From Cyclobacterium lianum (GTDB lineage: Bacteria; Bacteroidota; Bacteroidia; Cytophagales; Cyclobacteriaceae), in the NCBI RefSeq assembly GCF_900143075.1, contig NZ_FRCY01000006.1:175959-239958 (forward strand): DNA of 64,000 nucleotides. The letters are read 5' to 3'. Position 1 is the first letter of the stretch, and every line of letters begins with the position of its first letter. Of this stretch, positions 42,700 to 53,700 are shown piece after piece. Both the position numbers and the translations under genes were made by a program. The notes beneath the pieces are model-generated. The model was not told the origin of the DNA, searched no databases, and worked only from the letters and a program-made list of their open reading frames with translations.

Positions 42700-44079
42700 T
42701 TATTTCACTTTCTTTCCCTGGGTTTCGCTTCCTCCCTGAAAGAGAGCAAGACTTTCCACCACACCGTCTTTCCGTTCAAAGGATACCTTTGCCTCCACCA
42801 CTGTCAGGTAAAACAGGGAATCGCTTTCTGCGTATAGTTCGAAGCGTGGCTGAGCGGTGGCTTGTAAATAAAGCTGCATCCCCTCCCTGCTAATGGTGAT
42901 GCTGAATTCCGGCGCAAGTTCATACACCCCTACGTATTCCTCCAGCGTGGATTCGGCTACATCCACGGCCTGAGTTCCAGATTTGATGTCGGCCAATTTG
43001 GACCCCGGATCGAGCAGGTGAAAGCCAATATCATCCGAACCAGTAGAAGAATTGGTAAGCAGGACCACCCCAACTCCCGTTTCTTTCACAAATCCTACAA
43101 AGGTACGGTACCCACCGGTACCCCCATTGTGCCAGATGACATCTCCGTCTTTACCTTCCTTGATATGCCAGCCCAGGCCTACTTTCATCTCCCCGGCCTT
43201 GCGGTGCCGGACTTTGTGAGAAAGTGCCATGGCCTCTGCCAGCTCACTTTCGAAGTACCGCAAATTGGCGGCTATGAACCTGGCCATATCGGCAGCGGAG
43301 CTTCTGATCGCACCAGCACCGGCCAGCGTAGGAATGTCCCAGTTTTCGACGAGCTGCCCCCCACTGTGTCCAGGTGCCAGGTGCTCCTGCATGCTGTCCG
43401 TAAGCCGGATACGGGTATCCCCCATGCCCAATGGATTGGCAATGACCTGCACCATCAGGTCCTCATAGTTCATATCTTTGTTTTGCGCCAGGATGTGCCC
43501 CAGCAGGCCTTGAGCAAAATTGGAATATTCGTAGGCATCACCCACTTCCCGTGTGGGCTCGAAATCCGAAATAAAAGCATACATCTGATCCACCGTATAG
43601 TCGGCAAAGGGATTATTGGGATTGGCCGGGGCGAAATTATCCGGCATGCGAGGAAAGCCGGAGGTATGATCCGCAAGATGCCCGATGGTAATTTCAGCCT
43701 GACCCTTTCTGGCGGCTGTTACCCCCTCCGGTAAAAAGCGATTGACCTCGTCTTCCAATTTGATGTCTCCATCCAGCACCTGCCGGGCAAGCAGGACTCC
43801 GGTAAATGCCTTGGATATGGACCCGATTTCATAAACGGTATGCTGATCCACTGCCTGACCACCTTCGCTGGCTTTCCCAAAATTAAAGAATGTTGTGCCA
43901 GTTGTGTCAATTAAAGCAATTGCCATACTTGGAGTAACCCCATTTGCTATCCGTTTTTCGATGCTTTCTACGACTTCAGGAGGAAGAGTTTGGAGCGTTT
44001 TTTTTCCCGAATCTGTTTGACATTGAAAGCCGGCAAGAGCTATCAAATAAATAATCAGTGTAATTCCAACCCGGCTCAT
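42700..44079 (-). CDS. Serine hydrolase, beta-lactamase class C family, lipoprotein
   Basis: 459 residues. Lipoprotein signal MSRVGITLIIYLIALAGFQC (Cys20). The class-C-type catalytic set is present: Ser87-x-x-Lys90 in EIGSISKAF, Tyr-Ser-Asn in YEYSNFAQG, and HNGGTGG in place of the KTG motif. The last 90 residues form a lipocalin-like DUF3471-type extension (VYELAPEFSITISREGMQLY). Such proteins are usually D-amino-acid or ester hydrolases, not resistance enzymes. The upstream DUF4380 gene is divergent. Confidence 0.92.
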   Translation of the reverse strand: MSRVGITLIIYLIALAGFQCQTDSGKKTLQTLPPEVVESIEKRIANGVTPSMAIALIDTTGTTFFNFGKASEGGQAVDQHTVYEIGSISKAFTGVLLARQVLDGDIKLEDEVNRFLPEGVTAARKGQAEITIGHLADHTSGFPRMPDNFAPANPNNPFADYTVDQMYAFISDFEPTREVGDAYEYSNFAQGLLGHILAQNKDMNYEDLMVQVIANPLGMGDTRIRLTDSMQEHLAPGHSGGQLVENWDIPTLAGAGAIRSSAADMARFIAANLRYFESELAEAMALSHKVRHRKAGEMKVGLGWHIKEGKDGDVIWHNGGTGGYRTFVGFVKETGVGVVLLTNSSTGSDDIGFHLLDPGSKLADIKSGTQAVDVAESTLEEYVGVYELAPEFSITISREGMQLYLQATAQPRFELYAESDSLFYLTVVEAKVSFERKDGVVESLALFQGGSETQGKKVK

Positions 44080-44352
44080 GTATTTCTAATTTTTTTTTGT
44101 CGTCTATAAACCACCCCTTACAGCAAGTCCGGCTAAGCTGTCCGAACCTACTGGAGCAGAATGACCTACGGCTTTTGCTTCGCCAATTCCAGCCCAAAAT
44201 ACTCTTTTTATATCTTACCCCAAAATCAGGGATATGACTTGTTCGAAATGGGCCTCTGGTAAAACAACTCTACAAATTTTATCCATCAAACTGGTACTGC
44301 AATTAGAAAATTGGTAGTTTTAGTATACCTCATTCATTCAACCATCCTGCAC

Positions 44353-45276
44353 ATGATTACAGCAAAAAATTGCCTACTCGCTTCACTATTGGCACTGCTT
44401 ACTTTACCCGCTTTTTCAGAGATCGAAAAGGTTTCCTTTCGGGGATGGACGGATTGCTACCGCATGCACAACGAGACCGTAGAGGTCATTATCCATGCGG
44501 CAACCGGTGGCCGTGTTTTGGCCTATAGCATAGGTGGAAAAAATATCATTTATGCGGATTCCCTCCAGGATGGTAAGGACTTCGAGGAATGGCAAAAGGA
44601 ACGCTTTGACCCTGATGGCGGTCGGCTGGACTACGGTCCGGAAGGGATCACCCAAAAGCTCCATGCGGCCACATGGATGGGTCCCTGGCAGGCCAGAATT
44701 GCCGGACCTTACAGATTGGTGCTTACCAGTATTCGAGACCAGGATCTTGGACTATACAGCCAGCGGGTTTTTACCCTCTCTACGGAAGGGAGTCATCTGG
44801 AAATTCTTCAACAGGCGGAAAACATTAGCCAGGATACCCTGATCCGACACTTCTGGAGCCGTACCCTGGTGCGACCCGGGGGCGTACTCACTTTGCCGCT
44901 GGATCCGGAACACAGCCGCTTTGCATCCGGCTACGGCCAGTTTGAATGGCGACCCAATCACATCAATCCTCAACCGGAACCCGATGAGCGGATATGGGTT
45001 CGCGGAAATGTATTGCACTTCCATGCTGTCGGATCGACCATCAAGGCTGGCAGCGATTCCTCGGCAGGATGGATGGGCTACCAATGGGAAAACCTGCTTT
45101 TTATCAAGCGTTACCCGGTGTCTGCCGACGCTTACTATGCGGGCAGCGAACACATGATGGGTATTTTCTTCAGCAATGGTCTCTTCGCTGAAATGGAGCC
45201 CTGTAGTCCCACTTACCAGATCGCACCGGGAGAGAAGATAGTGTTTACCGAGCATTGGGAGATGATCGAATTGTAG
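44353..45276 (+). CDS. DUF4380 secreted protein
   Basis: 307 residues from the ATG at 44353; earlier in-frame starts give no signal peptide, whereas MITAKNCLLASLLALLTLPA FSEI does. The galactose-mutarotase-like fold is visible: VEVIIHAATGGRVLAYSIGG, YADSLQDGKDFEEWQKERFD, and the C-terminal EMEPCSPTYQIAPGEKIVFT. DUF4380 members are thought to bind or act on sugars. Convergent with the next DUF5916 gene, with 78 bases between and no clear terminator. Confidence 0.85.
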   Translation: MITAKNCLLASLLALLTLPAFSEIEKVSFRGWTDCYRMHNETVEVIIHAATGGRVLAYSIGGKNIIYADSLQDGKDFEEWQKERFDPDGGRLDYGPEGITQKLHAATWMGPWQARIAGPYRLVLTSIRDQDLGLYSQRVFTLSTEGSHLEILQQAENISQDTLIRHFWSRTLVRPGGVLTLPLDPEHSRFASGYGQFEWRPNHINPQPEPDERIWVRGNVLHFHAVGSTIKAGSDSSAGWMGYQWENLLFIKRYPVSADAYYAGSEHMMGIFFSNGLFAEMEPCSPTYQIAPGEKIVFTEHWEMIEL

Positions 45277-45354
45277 GTATACCAGACGGTCTTACCGGAT
45301 CGGAAAACTTTGGCCTTAAACAGTAAATTTACGTTTTGCCACCATTCAGCCTGT

Positions 45355-47559
45355 TTACAAATTCAGCCAATAGTTTAACTTCATCACGAAGGCCCTTTGT
45401 TTGGAAGCGAAGGTATCTGGAAAATAGTTATCTGTATAAACTACAAAAAGATCCGAAACAGGGGCATAGCGCCATTGAACGCGGGTATTGATGTTGATAT
45501 TGTCGATCTGGTTGTTGTACTGAATAAAAGTGGTCCAAAACAAGCTGCGGGTAAAGGTAAGGTCGATGCGGGGCCCGATCAGGAAGAGGTCGGCATCTGT
45601 TTGTGGCTCGGGAAGGCGAATGCGACTGTAGCTCAAATTCATGGAAATATTAGCCAGGTATCCGATACGCCATTGCAGCATTCCGGTAAAATTGGCCATA
45701 GTACCACTGTAATACCCGCCTATCTGTCCGGTACCTCTCAGGGCCAATGCTTTGCGAGGATCTGTACGAAAATCTATTCCCAGGTAATTGTAGCGGTATC
45801 CAGTTCCTTCCGGTAAAGGTTCCCCACCGGTACGTGTGGGGTCAAACGGAAAAAAAAGGTAGGTATACTGGTTGTTTGCACTCAGGGTAAATTCGGCAAA
45901 GGAGTGAAGCTGAACCAGATAGTTCAGGGTATGTAACTCGTCCGTAATGCCCAGGCTGGCATTCCACAGGGTTTCCGATAAAAATCCCGGGCCATGACGG
46001 TTGACATGTTTTGAATCGGGAAAAAACCGGTAGCCGATTTCCGGCGCGATGCGCTGGTATCCGGTCCGGGGGGTGTAGCCCACCAGCGGATTGTAATTTT
46101 CTCCCACGTAAGAATAAGCCATTCCCGCATTGAAATTCAGGTCATTGAATGCGAGCTGCACATGTCCGGTACCGGTATCTTTGTCTACACCCTTTTCGAA
46201 TGTACGGTGGTAAAAAAACTTGCCGCTCCATCGGTTGTCCTTGGAAAAAAGGTTGTAATCAATACCCGCCAGCCTGTTGTGGGCACCGTTGACCAGGTTG
46301 GTCTTTTCCATATCCAGGGTCTCCCGGTTGATCAGCATGATGCCCACATTTGACCGGTTGAATACCTTGCGCTGCAGGGCGGCCACGGAAAAATTTTTTC
46401 CTGTTATGCCCCGTAAAGGGTCACTTCCGGTTTGCATGTTCATTGCACCAATGCGCCAGTCATCGGTAAGTTTTCCGCTCAGCCTGGCCCCGTATAGAAT
46501 CTGATTCTGAACATTTTGTCCGGTAGACTCATCCCGGTCTACGCCTATTCGGCGTGAAAAAAAAGGGCGGATCCGGTCCGTTCCAAAATCTGCGAACAGA
46601 TCCACATTCTCCAGAAAAAACTGGCGGCGCTCAGGAAAGAAAATCTCAAATCGGTCCAGGTTGGTCACCTGTTCATCCACCTCCACCTGAGAGAAATCCG
46701 GATTGACAGTAAGGTCCAGATTCATGGCCGGACCCAATCCGATTTTGGCATCTCCGCCAAAGGAAGGTTTAAGCGGTTCACTATACCCCTCCAGATAGTT
46801 ACTGGATGTAGCCATTGCCGCATAGGGGATCAGGGAATAGTTACCTCCAGACTTTGGCAAGGGCTCCGGAAAATACAAATTCCGGGAAAATGCCATATGG
46901 GTAACATTGAAATTTCGGGGGATGGGTGTCCATGTAGTCTTTTCAGAATACTTGCTGTCGATGCGGTAAATGTTTACATTCCAATTATCGGTGGCGTCCT
47001 TGTAGCGAAGGGTTGAAAAGGGAATGGCAATCTCCGCTACCCAACGATCTTCCAGGATACTTGCCTCAGAATACCACTTGTTGTCCCAGGCCAGGTTAAA
47101 ATCCGTCGGCAGCAAGCCCCCGTTGCCCATCATGGCCTCTCGTTGAACGCCGTAAGGATTGACCCCAAAGATGTAGCCGTTGGTCTTGTCATTAAAAGTA
47201 TCGATGACGAAACTGATGCCATCATTCTGATTGCCACGAAAATCCCGGCGTAAGGAAGTACTTACGTATTTCTCCCTGGGCTCCGGGCTGAGCATGATGG
47301 CGGCAATGTAAAGAAACTTGTTATCGTAGGCAATTTTGACTCTTGTTTCAGCGATTGCCGGCAGGGTATCCGTCGGAAAGGTCTGAATGAACTCATCAAT
47401 CCAGCCGTCCTCCTGCCAGATTTGCTCGTCCAGTTTGCCATCAATCGCGATGGCTTCGCTGACCTTTATTGCATACATCCCATTTACTCTCCCCTCCTGT
47501 CCGTATGCAATTAAGTTAGTTAAAAAAGCAATAAAATAAACAAAAATTAGTTTTTTCAT
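45355..47559 (-). CDS. DUF5916 outer-membrane protein with N-terminal CBM9-like domain (copy 1)
   Basis: 734 residues. Signal peptide ending in IAYGQ (about residue 21). The N-terminal carbohydrate-binding-family-9-like domain has VSEAIAIDGKLDEQIWQEDG and FVIDTFNDKTNGYIFGVNPY. The DUF5916 domain and an outer-membrane barrel follow, with FEIFFPERRQFFLENVDLF and a final aromatic strand (AFVMKLNYWLNL). These proteins sit in the outer membrane and are common beside peptide- or glycan-degrading genes. A second copy is at 54.9 kb. The gene is oriented toward the DUF4380 gene. Confidence 0.9.
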   Translation of the reverse strand: MKKLIFVYFIAFLTNLIAYGQEGRVNGMYAIKVSEAIAIDGKLDEQIWQEDGWIDEFIQTFPTDTLPAIAETRVKIAYDNKFLYIAAIMLSPEPREKYVSTSLRRDFRGNQNDGISFVIDTFNDKTNGYIFGVNPYGVQREAMMGNGGLLPTDFNLAWDNKWYSEASILEDRWVAEIAIPFSTLRYKDATDNWNVNIYRIDSKYSEKTTWTPIPRNFNVTHMAFSRNLYFPEPLPKSGGNYSLIPYAAMATSSNYLEGYSEPLKPSFGGDAKIGLGPAMNLDLTVNPDFSQVEVDEQVTNLDRFEIFFPERRQFFLENVDLFADFGTDRIRPFFSRRIGVDRDESTGQNVQNQILYGARLSGKLTDDWRIGAMNMQTGSDPLRGITGKNFSVAALQRKVFNRSNVGIMLINRETLDMEKTNLVNGAHNRLAGIDYNLFSKDNRWSGKFFYHRTFEKGVDKDTGTGHVQLAFNDLNFNAGMAYSYVGENYNPLVGYTPRTGYQRIAPEIGYRFFPDSKHVNRHGPGFLSETLWNASLGITDELHTLNYLVQLHSFAEFTLSANNQYTYLFFPFDPTRTGGEPLPEGTGYRYNYLGIDFRTDPRKALALRGTGQIGGYYSGTMANFTGMLQWRIGYLANISMNLSYSRIRLPEPQTDADLFLIGPRIDLTFTRSLFWTTFIQYNNQIDNININTRVQWRYAPVSDLFVVYTDNYFPDTFASKQRAFVMKLNYWLNL

Positions 47560-47651
47560 TAAATATGGCGTTTAAAGCCCAAGTTAGGGCCTTAAACACC
47601 AAATATATCACTAGATTTACACAAATGGTTGCTTTATTGGCTGAGCAGGCA

Positions 47652-48890
47652 TCAATCCGCGTTACTGACCCACACATTTGCATACCCTGAGGGCAATTCC
47701 AACACCACTTTCAGGTTATTGTAGTTGGCCTTCAGGTCAAAGGCAGCTGACTCATTATCCAGATTTACTTCTCCAAGCAAACGGTACAAATCGGAATTGC
47801 CATAGCGAAATTGATTGGTAGAGGTGGCCCATACACGGGCAGTTTCTCCGCTGCCGTAGCTTTTCCAGTTCAGTTTCAGGGAAGCCCCGGAAAGTGTTCC
47901 CCGCAAATGTGAGGCATAAGCCTCTCCCAAGAGGGAGATGCCATCAACTTCCATGGCCTGATTTTTTGGTATGTTGAGGTCAAGATAGGAGGCTATTGTT
48001 GGGAAGATATCTACAATTCCGGGAGTCTGCGAGGCAACTTCATTGAATTTCCTGTTGGCCACAATCCAAGTGGCTCTTTCCGCTTCAGACTGGCCCCCGT
48101 GGTGAAAGCCTCCTTCTCCCCTGCCGTGGTCCGTAGTGATCACAATCATCCAGTCCTCGCCCTGTTCATTTTCCCTCATTTTGATGGCATCCCAGATCAG
48201 GCCGACTTGCCTGTCGGCTTCCTGTATGGCCTGATCCATCTGAGGACTCTCCCCATACTTATGCCCCATATCATCGGTATATTGCAGGTAAACCCAGGTC
48301 AGGTCGGGAGCCTTTGCAGCAACCTCTGCGGCAGCATAGGCAGCCACTTCCTGGTCTATTTTATTGATATAATCGCTTTTATCGTCGTGTGGATAGCCCA
48401 ACGTATCTACCTCCAACCCATCGAAGTGGTAGTCCAGGAGAAAATTACCCGTATCCTCCAGGTTTTCACCGACCAGCTTGGTTCGGTTGTCCAGCCAGGT
48501 AGAGTAAACTGCCGTTGTTTTATCGGGATATTGCTTTTTAAAATGCCGGAAAATGGTCCAGTAGTGGTAATTGGGCTGCCTGATACTGTTACCTTTTACA
48601 TTGTGCTTGTTTACCCAGACACCCGTGAGCAGGCTATTGTAACCGACGGCTGAAATGGTTGGCGTTTCGGAGTATCCTCCTGCTTCGCCACCCACATGAG
48701 CTTCGTAATATCCTCCCCTGTCAGCGATTTCATCCAGGTTAGGCGTGGGATTTTTCTTCAACAATTCACGCTGTATGCCATCTAAGATGATAAACAGGGC
48801 TTTTTTTTCCTGAGCTTTTGCCTGAAAAGCCAGAGACAAAACAAAGAAGAAAACGATATAGCAGGTCCTATGCATCATATTTTGGTTCAT
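47652..48890 (-). CDS. Alkaline-phosphatase-superfamily phosphodiesterase, secreted
   Basis: 412 residues; starts at 48878 or 48875 are also possible and keep the signal peptide (CYIVFFFVLSLAFQAKAQ). The NPP/type-I phosphodiesterase motifs are present: first metal Asp in LFIILDGIQREL, nucleophile Thr in SETPTISAVGYNSLLTG, and TTDHGRGEGGFHHGGQSEAE with DMGHKYG as further ligands. It hydrolyses phosphomono- or diesters in the periplasm. The susD stop lies about 77 bases upstream of this gene across a strong terminator, so this gene has its own promoter although it is on the same strand. Length is usual for the family. Confidence 0.92.
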   Translation of the reverse strand: MNQNMMHRTCYIVFFFVLSLAFQAKAQEKKALFIILDGIQRELLKKNPTPNLDEIADRGGYYEAHVGGEAGGYSETPTISAVGYNSLLTGVWVNKHNVKGNSIRQPNYHYWTIFRHFKKQYPDKTTAVYSTWLDNRTKLVGENLEDTGNFLLDYHFDGLEVDTLGYPHDDKSDYINKIDQEVAAYAAAEVAAKAPDLTWVYLQYTDDMGHKYGESPQMDQAIQEADRQVGLIWDAIKMRENEQGEDWMIVITTDHGRGEGGFHHGGQSEAERATWIVANRKFNEVASQTPGIVDIFPTIASYLDLNIPKNQAMEVDGISLLGEAYASHLRGTLSGASLKLNWKSYGSGETARVWATSTNQFRYGNSDLYRLLGEVNLDNESAAFDLKANYNNLKVVLELPSGYANVWVSNAD

Positions 48891-48906
48891 TTAAAATTTG
48901 TTTGAC

Positions 48907-48946
48907 AAAAAAAAGTAAGCCGCCCGAAAGTTCCGGCAGCTTACTT
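48907..48946 (-). terminator. Rho-independent terminator of the second SusC/SusD operon
   Basis: On the minus strand AAGTAAGC and GCTTACTT (48913-48920 with 48939-48946) form an 8-pair stem extended by GC pairs inside. A run of T follows at once (48912 down to 48907). It starts about 20 bases after the susD stop. This is a canonical intrinsic terminator and the best one in the window. Confidence 0.85.
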
Positions 48947-48967
48947 ATGAAAATCTGTTACAGGAAT

Positions 48968-50767
48968 TTATTCCCATCCGAAGATCTGCTCCAGATTGGG
49001 ATTCAGGGTCACCTGTTGAAAGGGAATGGGCCTGTAGTAAAACTTCGGGTCTTCAAAGTTTCTGGCGGTTGTTTCCGTGACCAGGGTTCCTCCCTGGGCA
49101 CCATTTTCCAGATAAACAGTCACATTATCATCAACCGTACCGGCCTTGTAATAGATCAGCATTTTGCCCAAAGCATTGGTTTCCTTCTGCGGATCGCCGG
49201 GGATATCAGCATCCTTATCTATCAAAATGATGTCTTCTATGCCATCACCTGTCATGTCATATTTTCCCAAACCTGGAAAATACATGCCTTCCGGAATGTT
49301 TTCCAGTAACTTTCCGGCCGACCATCGCATCAGGTCATCATAGCGATACCCCTCGAGCGCAAACTCCACTCTTCTTTCCCTGCGGATCTCCAGTAAAACA
49401 CCCGTCATGGGTCCACTCACCTGAGGGTACCTGTCCATCAGTACAGGGTCAGGCTGAGCATTGGCCTGCGAGAGCTGAAGATCAGCCACACCAGCTCTTT
49501 GGCGCAGGAGATTTACAGACATATCTATATCGGACTGGCTAAGCGTACCGAGTTCAGCCATAGCCTCTGCATAGGTAAGCAATACCTCAGCGTAGCGGTA
49601 AGATGGATAATCCAGGCTCCCCAGAGCTACATTGTCTGTAGTATTGTTGTATCCTTTTTGCTGGAAATATCCCGTGAAATTCCTGTTCAGAATAGGTATA
49701 AATTCGTCCGGTTCCGGCTCCCGCACCCAGCCAGGGTAAACCAGGGTTTGAGACAATCGTGGATCTCTGTTTTCAAATTCCTCTACATAGCTGAGTGTTT
49801 CGTATCCTGGCTGATCCGTAAAGCGTGATCCGTCCCGCATCAGGTAGGTCTGAACCAGATCTCTCGATGGGGATTGTTCGTAGGTTCCAAAAACAGTGTA
49901 ATTGATATCACTACTTTTATCCTTATTCAAGTCGTAGGGATTGAAAAGGATCACCTCACTGTTGCCCGACAGATCCTGGCTGTTAAAGAGGGCCGCATAA
50001 TCGCGCTCTGGATTGCCTGTCTGGTGCAGCGAGAAATTTCCGGAATCCATGATTTCCCTGGCCAGGTCTCTTGCAAGAGTTAGGAACTCATTGGCAGATC
50101 CCTGAAGTCCCAATTCATCGTGGTATTTCCGGTAGGTACCTTCGTACAAAGCCACCCGTGCAAAAAAGTTTTTGACTGCCCAGTTGCCTGGTGTGCCACT
50201 GGGGACATCTTCTCTTACATGAGCTGCCGCGAATGCCAGGTCTTCCATCATCCCTGCCACGACGGTCTCTCTCGAATCCCTGCCCTTGTACAACAACTCT
50301 TCATCGGACGGATTCAGCAACTGATCGTACCAGGGCACATCCGAATAACGCTTCACCATGTTAAAATAGAATAACGCCCTGTAGTACCTTGCCAGACCCT
50401 CGTAATGCTGGATGGCTTCCGGGCTGGCATCGGCATTCGGACTGTTTTCCAGAAAATAATTGATATTCCGGAGCCTTCCCCAGTTCCATCCTCCGGTGAT
50501 GTTCTGAGAGTTAGGAGAGCCGGTCAACATGCTCTTGATTTCGATAGCGCCGGTTGTAGCCATATTATCGCTGCTTTGGTCTTGCTGGTATTCATACATC
50601 CCAGGCAGAGAAAGCAGCCCATTGACATATAATCTCAGGTCTTCCTCGGTCTTAAAGAATTCCTCGGGGGAAATAGAAGTCTGCGGATACCTGTCCATAA
50701 AGTCCTCATCACAGGAGGAAAGACAGAGGAAACCGAGTATTGCTATGTATATGCTATATCTTTTCAT
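48968..50767 (-). CDS. SusD/RagB-type outer-membrane lipoprotein (second locus)
   Basis: 599 residues. Lipoprotein signal MKRYSIYIAILGFLCLSSC (Cys19) followed by the classical EDFMDRYPQTSISPEEFFKT. The SusD helices are visible (LARYYRALFYFNMVKRYSDV, VKNFFARVALYEGTYRKYHD). C-terminal YRYAEVLLTYAEAMAELG and RRERRVEFALEGYRYDDLMR are the standard RagB/SusD end motifs. It starts 12 bases after the susC stop, so the two genes are cotranscribed; a terminator follows. Confidence 0.95.
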   Translation of the reverse strand: MKRYSIYIAILGFLCLSSCDEDFMDRYPQTSISPEEFFKTEEDLRLYVNGLLSLPGMYEYQQDQSSDNMATTGAIEIKSMLTGSPNSQNITGGWNWGRLRNINYFLENSPNADASPEAIQHYEGLARYYRALFYFNMVKRYSDVPWYDQLLNPSDEELLYKGRDSRETVVAGMMEDLAFAAAHVREDVPSGTPGNWAVKNFFARVALYEGTYRKYHDELGLQGSANEFLTLARDLAREIMDSGNFSLHQTGNPERDYAALFNSQDLSGNSEVILFNPYDLNKDKSSDINYTVFGTYEQSPSRDLVQTYLMRDGSRFTDQPGYETLSYVEEFENRDPRLSQTLVYPGWVREPEPDEFIPILNRNFTGYFQQKGYNNTTDNVALGSLDYPSYRYAEVLLTYAEAMAELGTLSQSDIDMSVNLLRQRAGVADLQLSQANAQPDPVLMDRYPQVSGPMTGVLLEIRRERRVEFALEGYRYDDLMRWSAGKLLENIPEGMYFPGLGKYDMTGDGIEDIILIDKDADIPGDPQKETNALGKMLIYYKAGTVDDNVTVYLENGAQGGTLVTETTARNFEDPKFYYRPIPFQQVTLNPNLEQIFGWE

Positions 50768-50779
50768 TTTTTCTAGATT

Positions 50780-53700
50780 TTAAAGGTCAATGTTCACACC
50801 AAATGAATACCTTCTCTGGAAAGGATAAGACCAGCCGTAACCGTTGTTTACCGATTCGGGATCCACAAAGGATTTGATGGCCGAAAATTCATACAGGTTT
50901 TCTCCTGTTACGAAAATTCGAATCCGGCTTGCGTTGATTCTTGCGGCCAGTTCCTGAGGCAGGGAATATCCCAGAGTGAGATTTTTTACCCGCAGGTAGG
51001 CGGCGTTCAGCAAATAGCCGGTCTGCGGGATATCCAGCCCCGATCCGTAGTTGTTGTCCGCCAGCCAGGATTGCAGTACCGGGTACCTGGAATCCAGGTT
51101 TTGATCTGCCAGTCCTGCATCCAGATAGGACTGGCTGTGCTGGGCGCGCAAAGCCTCGCCATCTGCCTGACCCCGATAAAAATCCAGGTTCCACGGATAT
51201 ATATTGGCATAGGGCTGCTGGTAAGGACCCCAGAAAAGGTAATGCTGAGGATAATAATCCTGACGACCTACACCCTGAAGGAACATGGATATATCAAATC
51301 CATTCCAGGACACATTCAGATTGGTGCCTATCTGGTATCGGGGCCGGCTATTGCCAATGACAGTAAGGTCTCTTGAATCGGTCTCTGTCAGTCCCTGCTC
51401 AATTTTACCATCGTTGTTCAAATCTTCGTAACGTGGCCAGCCGGGTACGATATCCAGCGCTCCCCAGGGTACAATGGCCGTTTGATCCAATTGGCTGATC
51501 TCATCTTCTGAGCTAAACATCCCATCATTGACCAATCCCCAGATTTCACCTACTTCCTGCCCAACACGATAGTTGGAAAGCAATCCCTGCTCGTTTTCAA
51601 AACGGGTGATGAAGGATCTTGAATCAGACACAAAAAATTTGGATGAAAACTGTATGGGTTTTTCGTAGCTTCCAAACTGGTTTCGATAATTCAACGTAAG
51701 TTCCCATCCCTTGGTCTGCAGGTCTGCTGCATTTTGCTGCGGCGGTGAGGTCCCCAATACACCTGGTAATTCTACGGGATTGGTAAGCATGTCTCTGGTG
51801 TCCCGGATAAAATAATCGAAAGTAGCGAAGAACCTATCCTCCCAGATTCCGAGGTCAAGGCCAAAATTGGTGGTAACCACCCTTTCCCAGGTATAGAAAT
51901 TAGGATCTACAGCAAGCTCAGGAGCACTATTGACCACCACCTGCCGATCCCCGCCAATCAGGTAGTTGGAAAGGCCGGTAGGCAAAGCCTGCAGGTAACC
52001 GAAGTTAGCCACATTTTGATTTCCCAGGCTGCCGTACGAGCCCCTGAGTTTGAGTGTTGGGGCGGCTCCCATGGCCATGTCCTGAAAGAAGCCTTCGTCG
52101 CTGATGATCCAGGCACCGGATATGGATGGGAAGAAGCCCCATCGGTTAGAGGAAGGAAAGCGGGAAGAACCGTCATACCTGCCGTTAAATTCCAGAATAT
52201 ACTTGTTGTCATAGGTATAGTTGGCCCTGCCAAATACACTTTGGGTGGCATAGGAACTGTATCCGGGTCGGATAAACGAATCTCCTGTGGTCAGCCCCAG
52301 ATAGGGCAGAGAGGAGGATATCAAAACCCTTCTCTCAGATTCGACAGAGGAATAGGAGTAGCTTTCCTGGTTGTATCCGGCAAGAATGTTGACAGAATGG
52401 TCACCGAAAGTTTTGGTATAGTTGCCATACAGATCAAAAATGGTGTTTTGAAGGTTGCCATTTCTTTCCGCCACCAGGCCATCTCCTCCTTCGGTCCTTA
52501 CATCATCCGGACCAAATCCAATGTCAAACTTTCGCCTGTCCCAGCCATAAATCCATTGCTCTCTTTTGAAACTACCGTTTCCGGTGACAGTAAGGTCACC
52601 ATTGAAAAAGGTACCAGTGGCACGGAGGATATTGTGGAAGCCAAACATGTCTTCACGGTTTCTTCCTCCGTCCACGAGCCTTGCCGCCAGCCTCCCGGCA
52701 TCGGTATTGGCCCAGGTACCATCGGGGTTTTCAGCAACTTCTATCGGTGTCAGGAAATAAATATCCGTAATGTCATTGGTAGATTCCGCCCTTTTGGTCT
52801 GATAAATGTTTAGGTTGTTGTCCAGTTTCAGCCATGTTTTGGGTGTGGCAGTAATTCTGGCCCGCAGAGAGTAGCGGTCCCAGTTATCCGGTTGTAATTT
52901 GTTCATCCCATTCTCCCGGGTATAGTCCCCGGAAACATAGTAGGTCATGGGCAGGTTTTCGTTGTTTGAACTCCCGCTGATGGCCAGACTTTGGTTGGTA
53001 GAAAAGCTACTGTTATTGAAAAAGTAGCCATACCAGTCGTTGTTGCCCATGTAGGCCCATTGATTGGGATTATTGGGATCTACCCTGACATCCTCCACCG
53101 AGGGATCTGCAGATCTTTCGCGCGCCCACTGGTAATGAAAATCATTGAAATTGATGTAATTCCAGGGCGTGTTGCTGGTAGCCTGATCCATCACCCTGGA
53201 GTAAATATAAGGGTCGGTAACAGGCTCAGGGAGCACGGTAGGCTTGCCCCAGGAAAAATTACTGTTGTACGAGATGGTCTGTTTCGAGCCACCCTGCTTG
53301 GTGGTAATCAATACGACCCCAAAGGCGGCCCTTGCGCCATATATGGCAGCAGAAGCAGCATCCCGGAGTACGGAAAAGGACTCAATGTCTGCGGGGTTCA
53401 GACGCAACAGGTCTTCGTATGCGACCGCAATTCCGTCAATGACGATCAGTGGTCCACCGCCGTTAATGGAAGTAAAGCCCCGTATGTTTATATCCGGAAC
53501 AGTGCCGGGACGCCCACCTGAGTAGGTGATATTCAGGCCGGGACTTGCACCCTGCAAGCCCTGCATGACATTGGCCACCGGACGGTTGATGATGTCTTCG
53601 CCAGACACCTGGTCTACCGCTCCCGTCAGGTTGATTTTCTTTTGTGTACCGTAGCCTACTACCACTACCTGTTCCAGCAGCGTTTCTTCAGGCCTGAGCG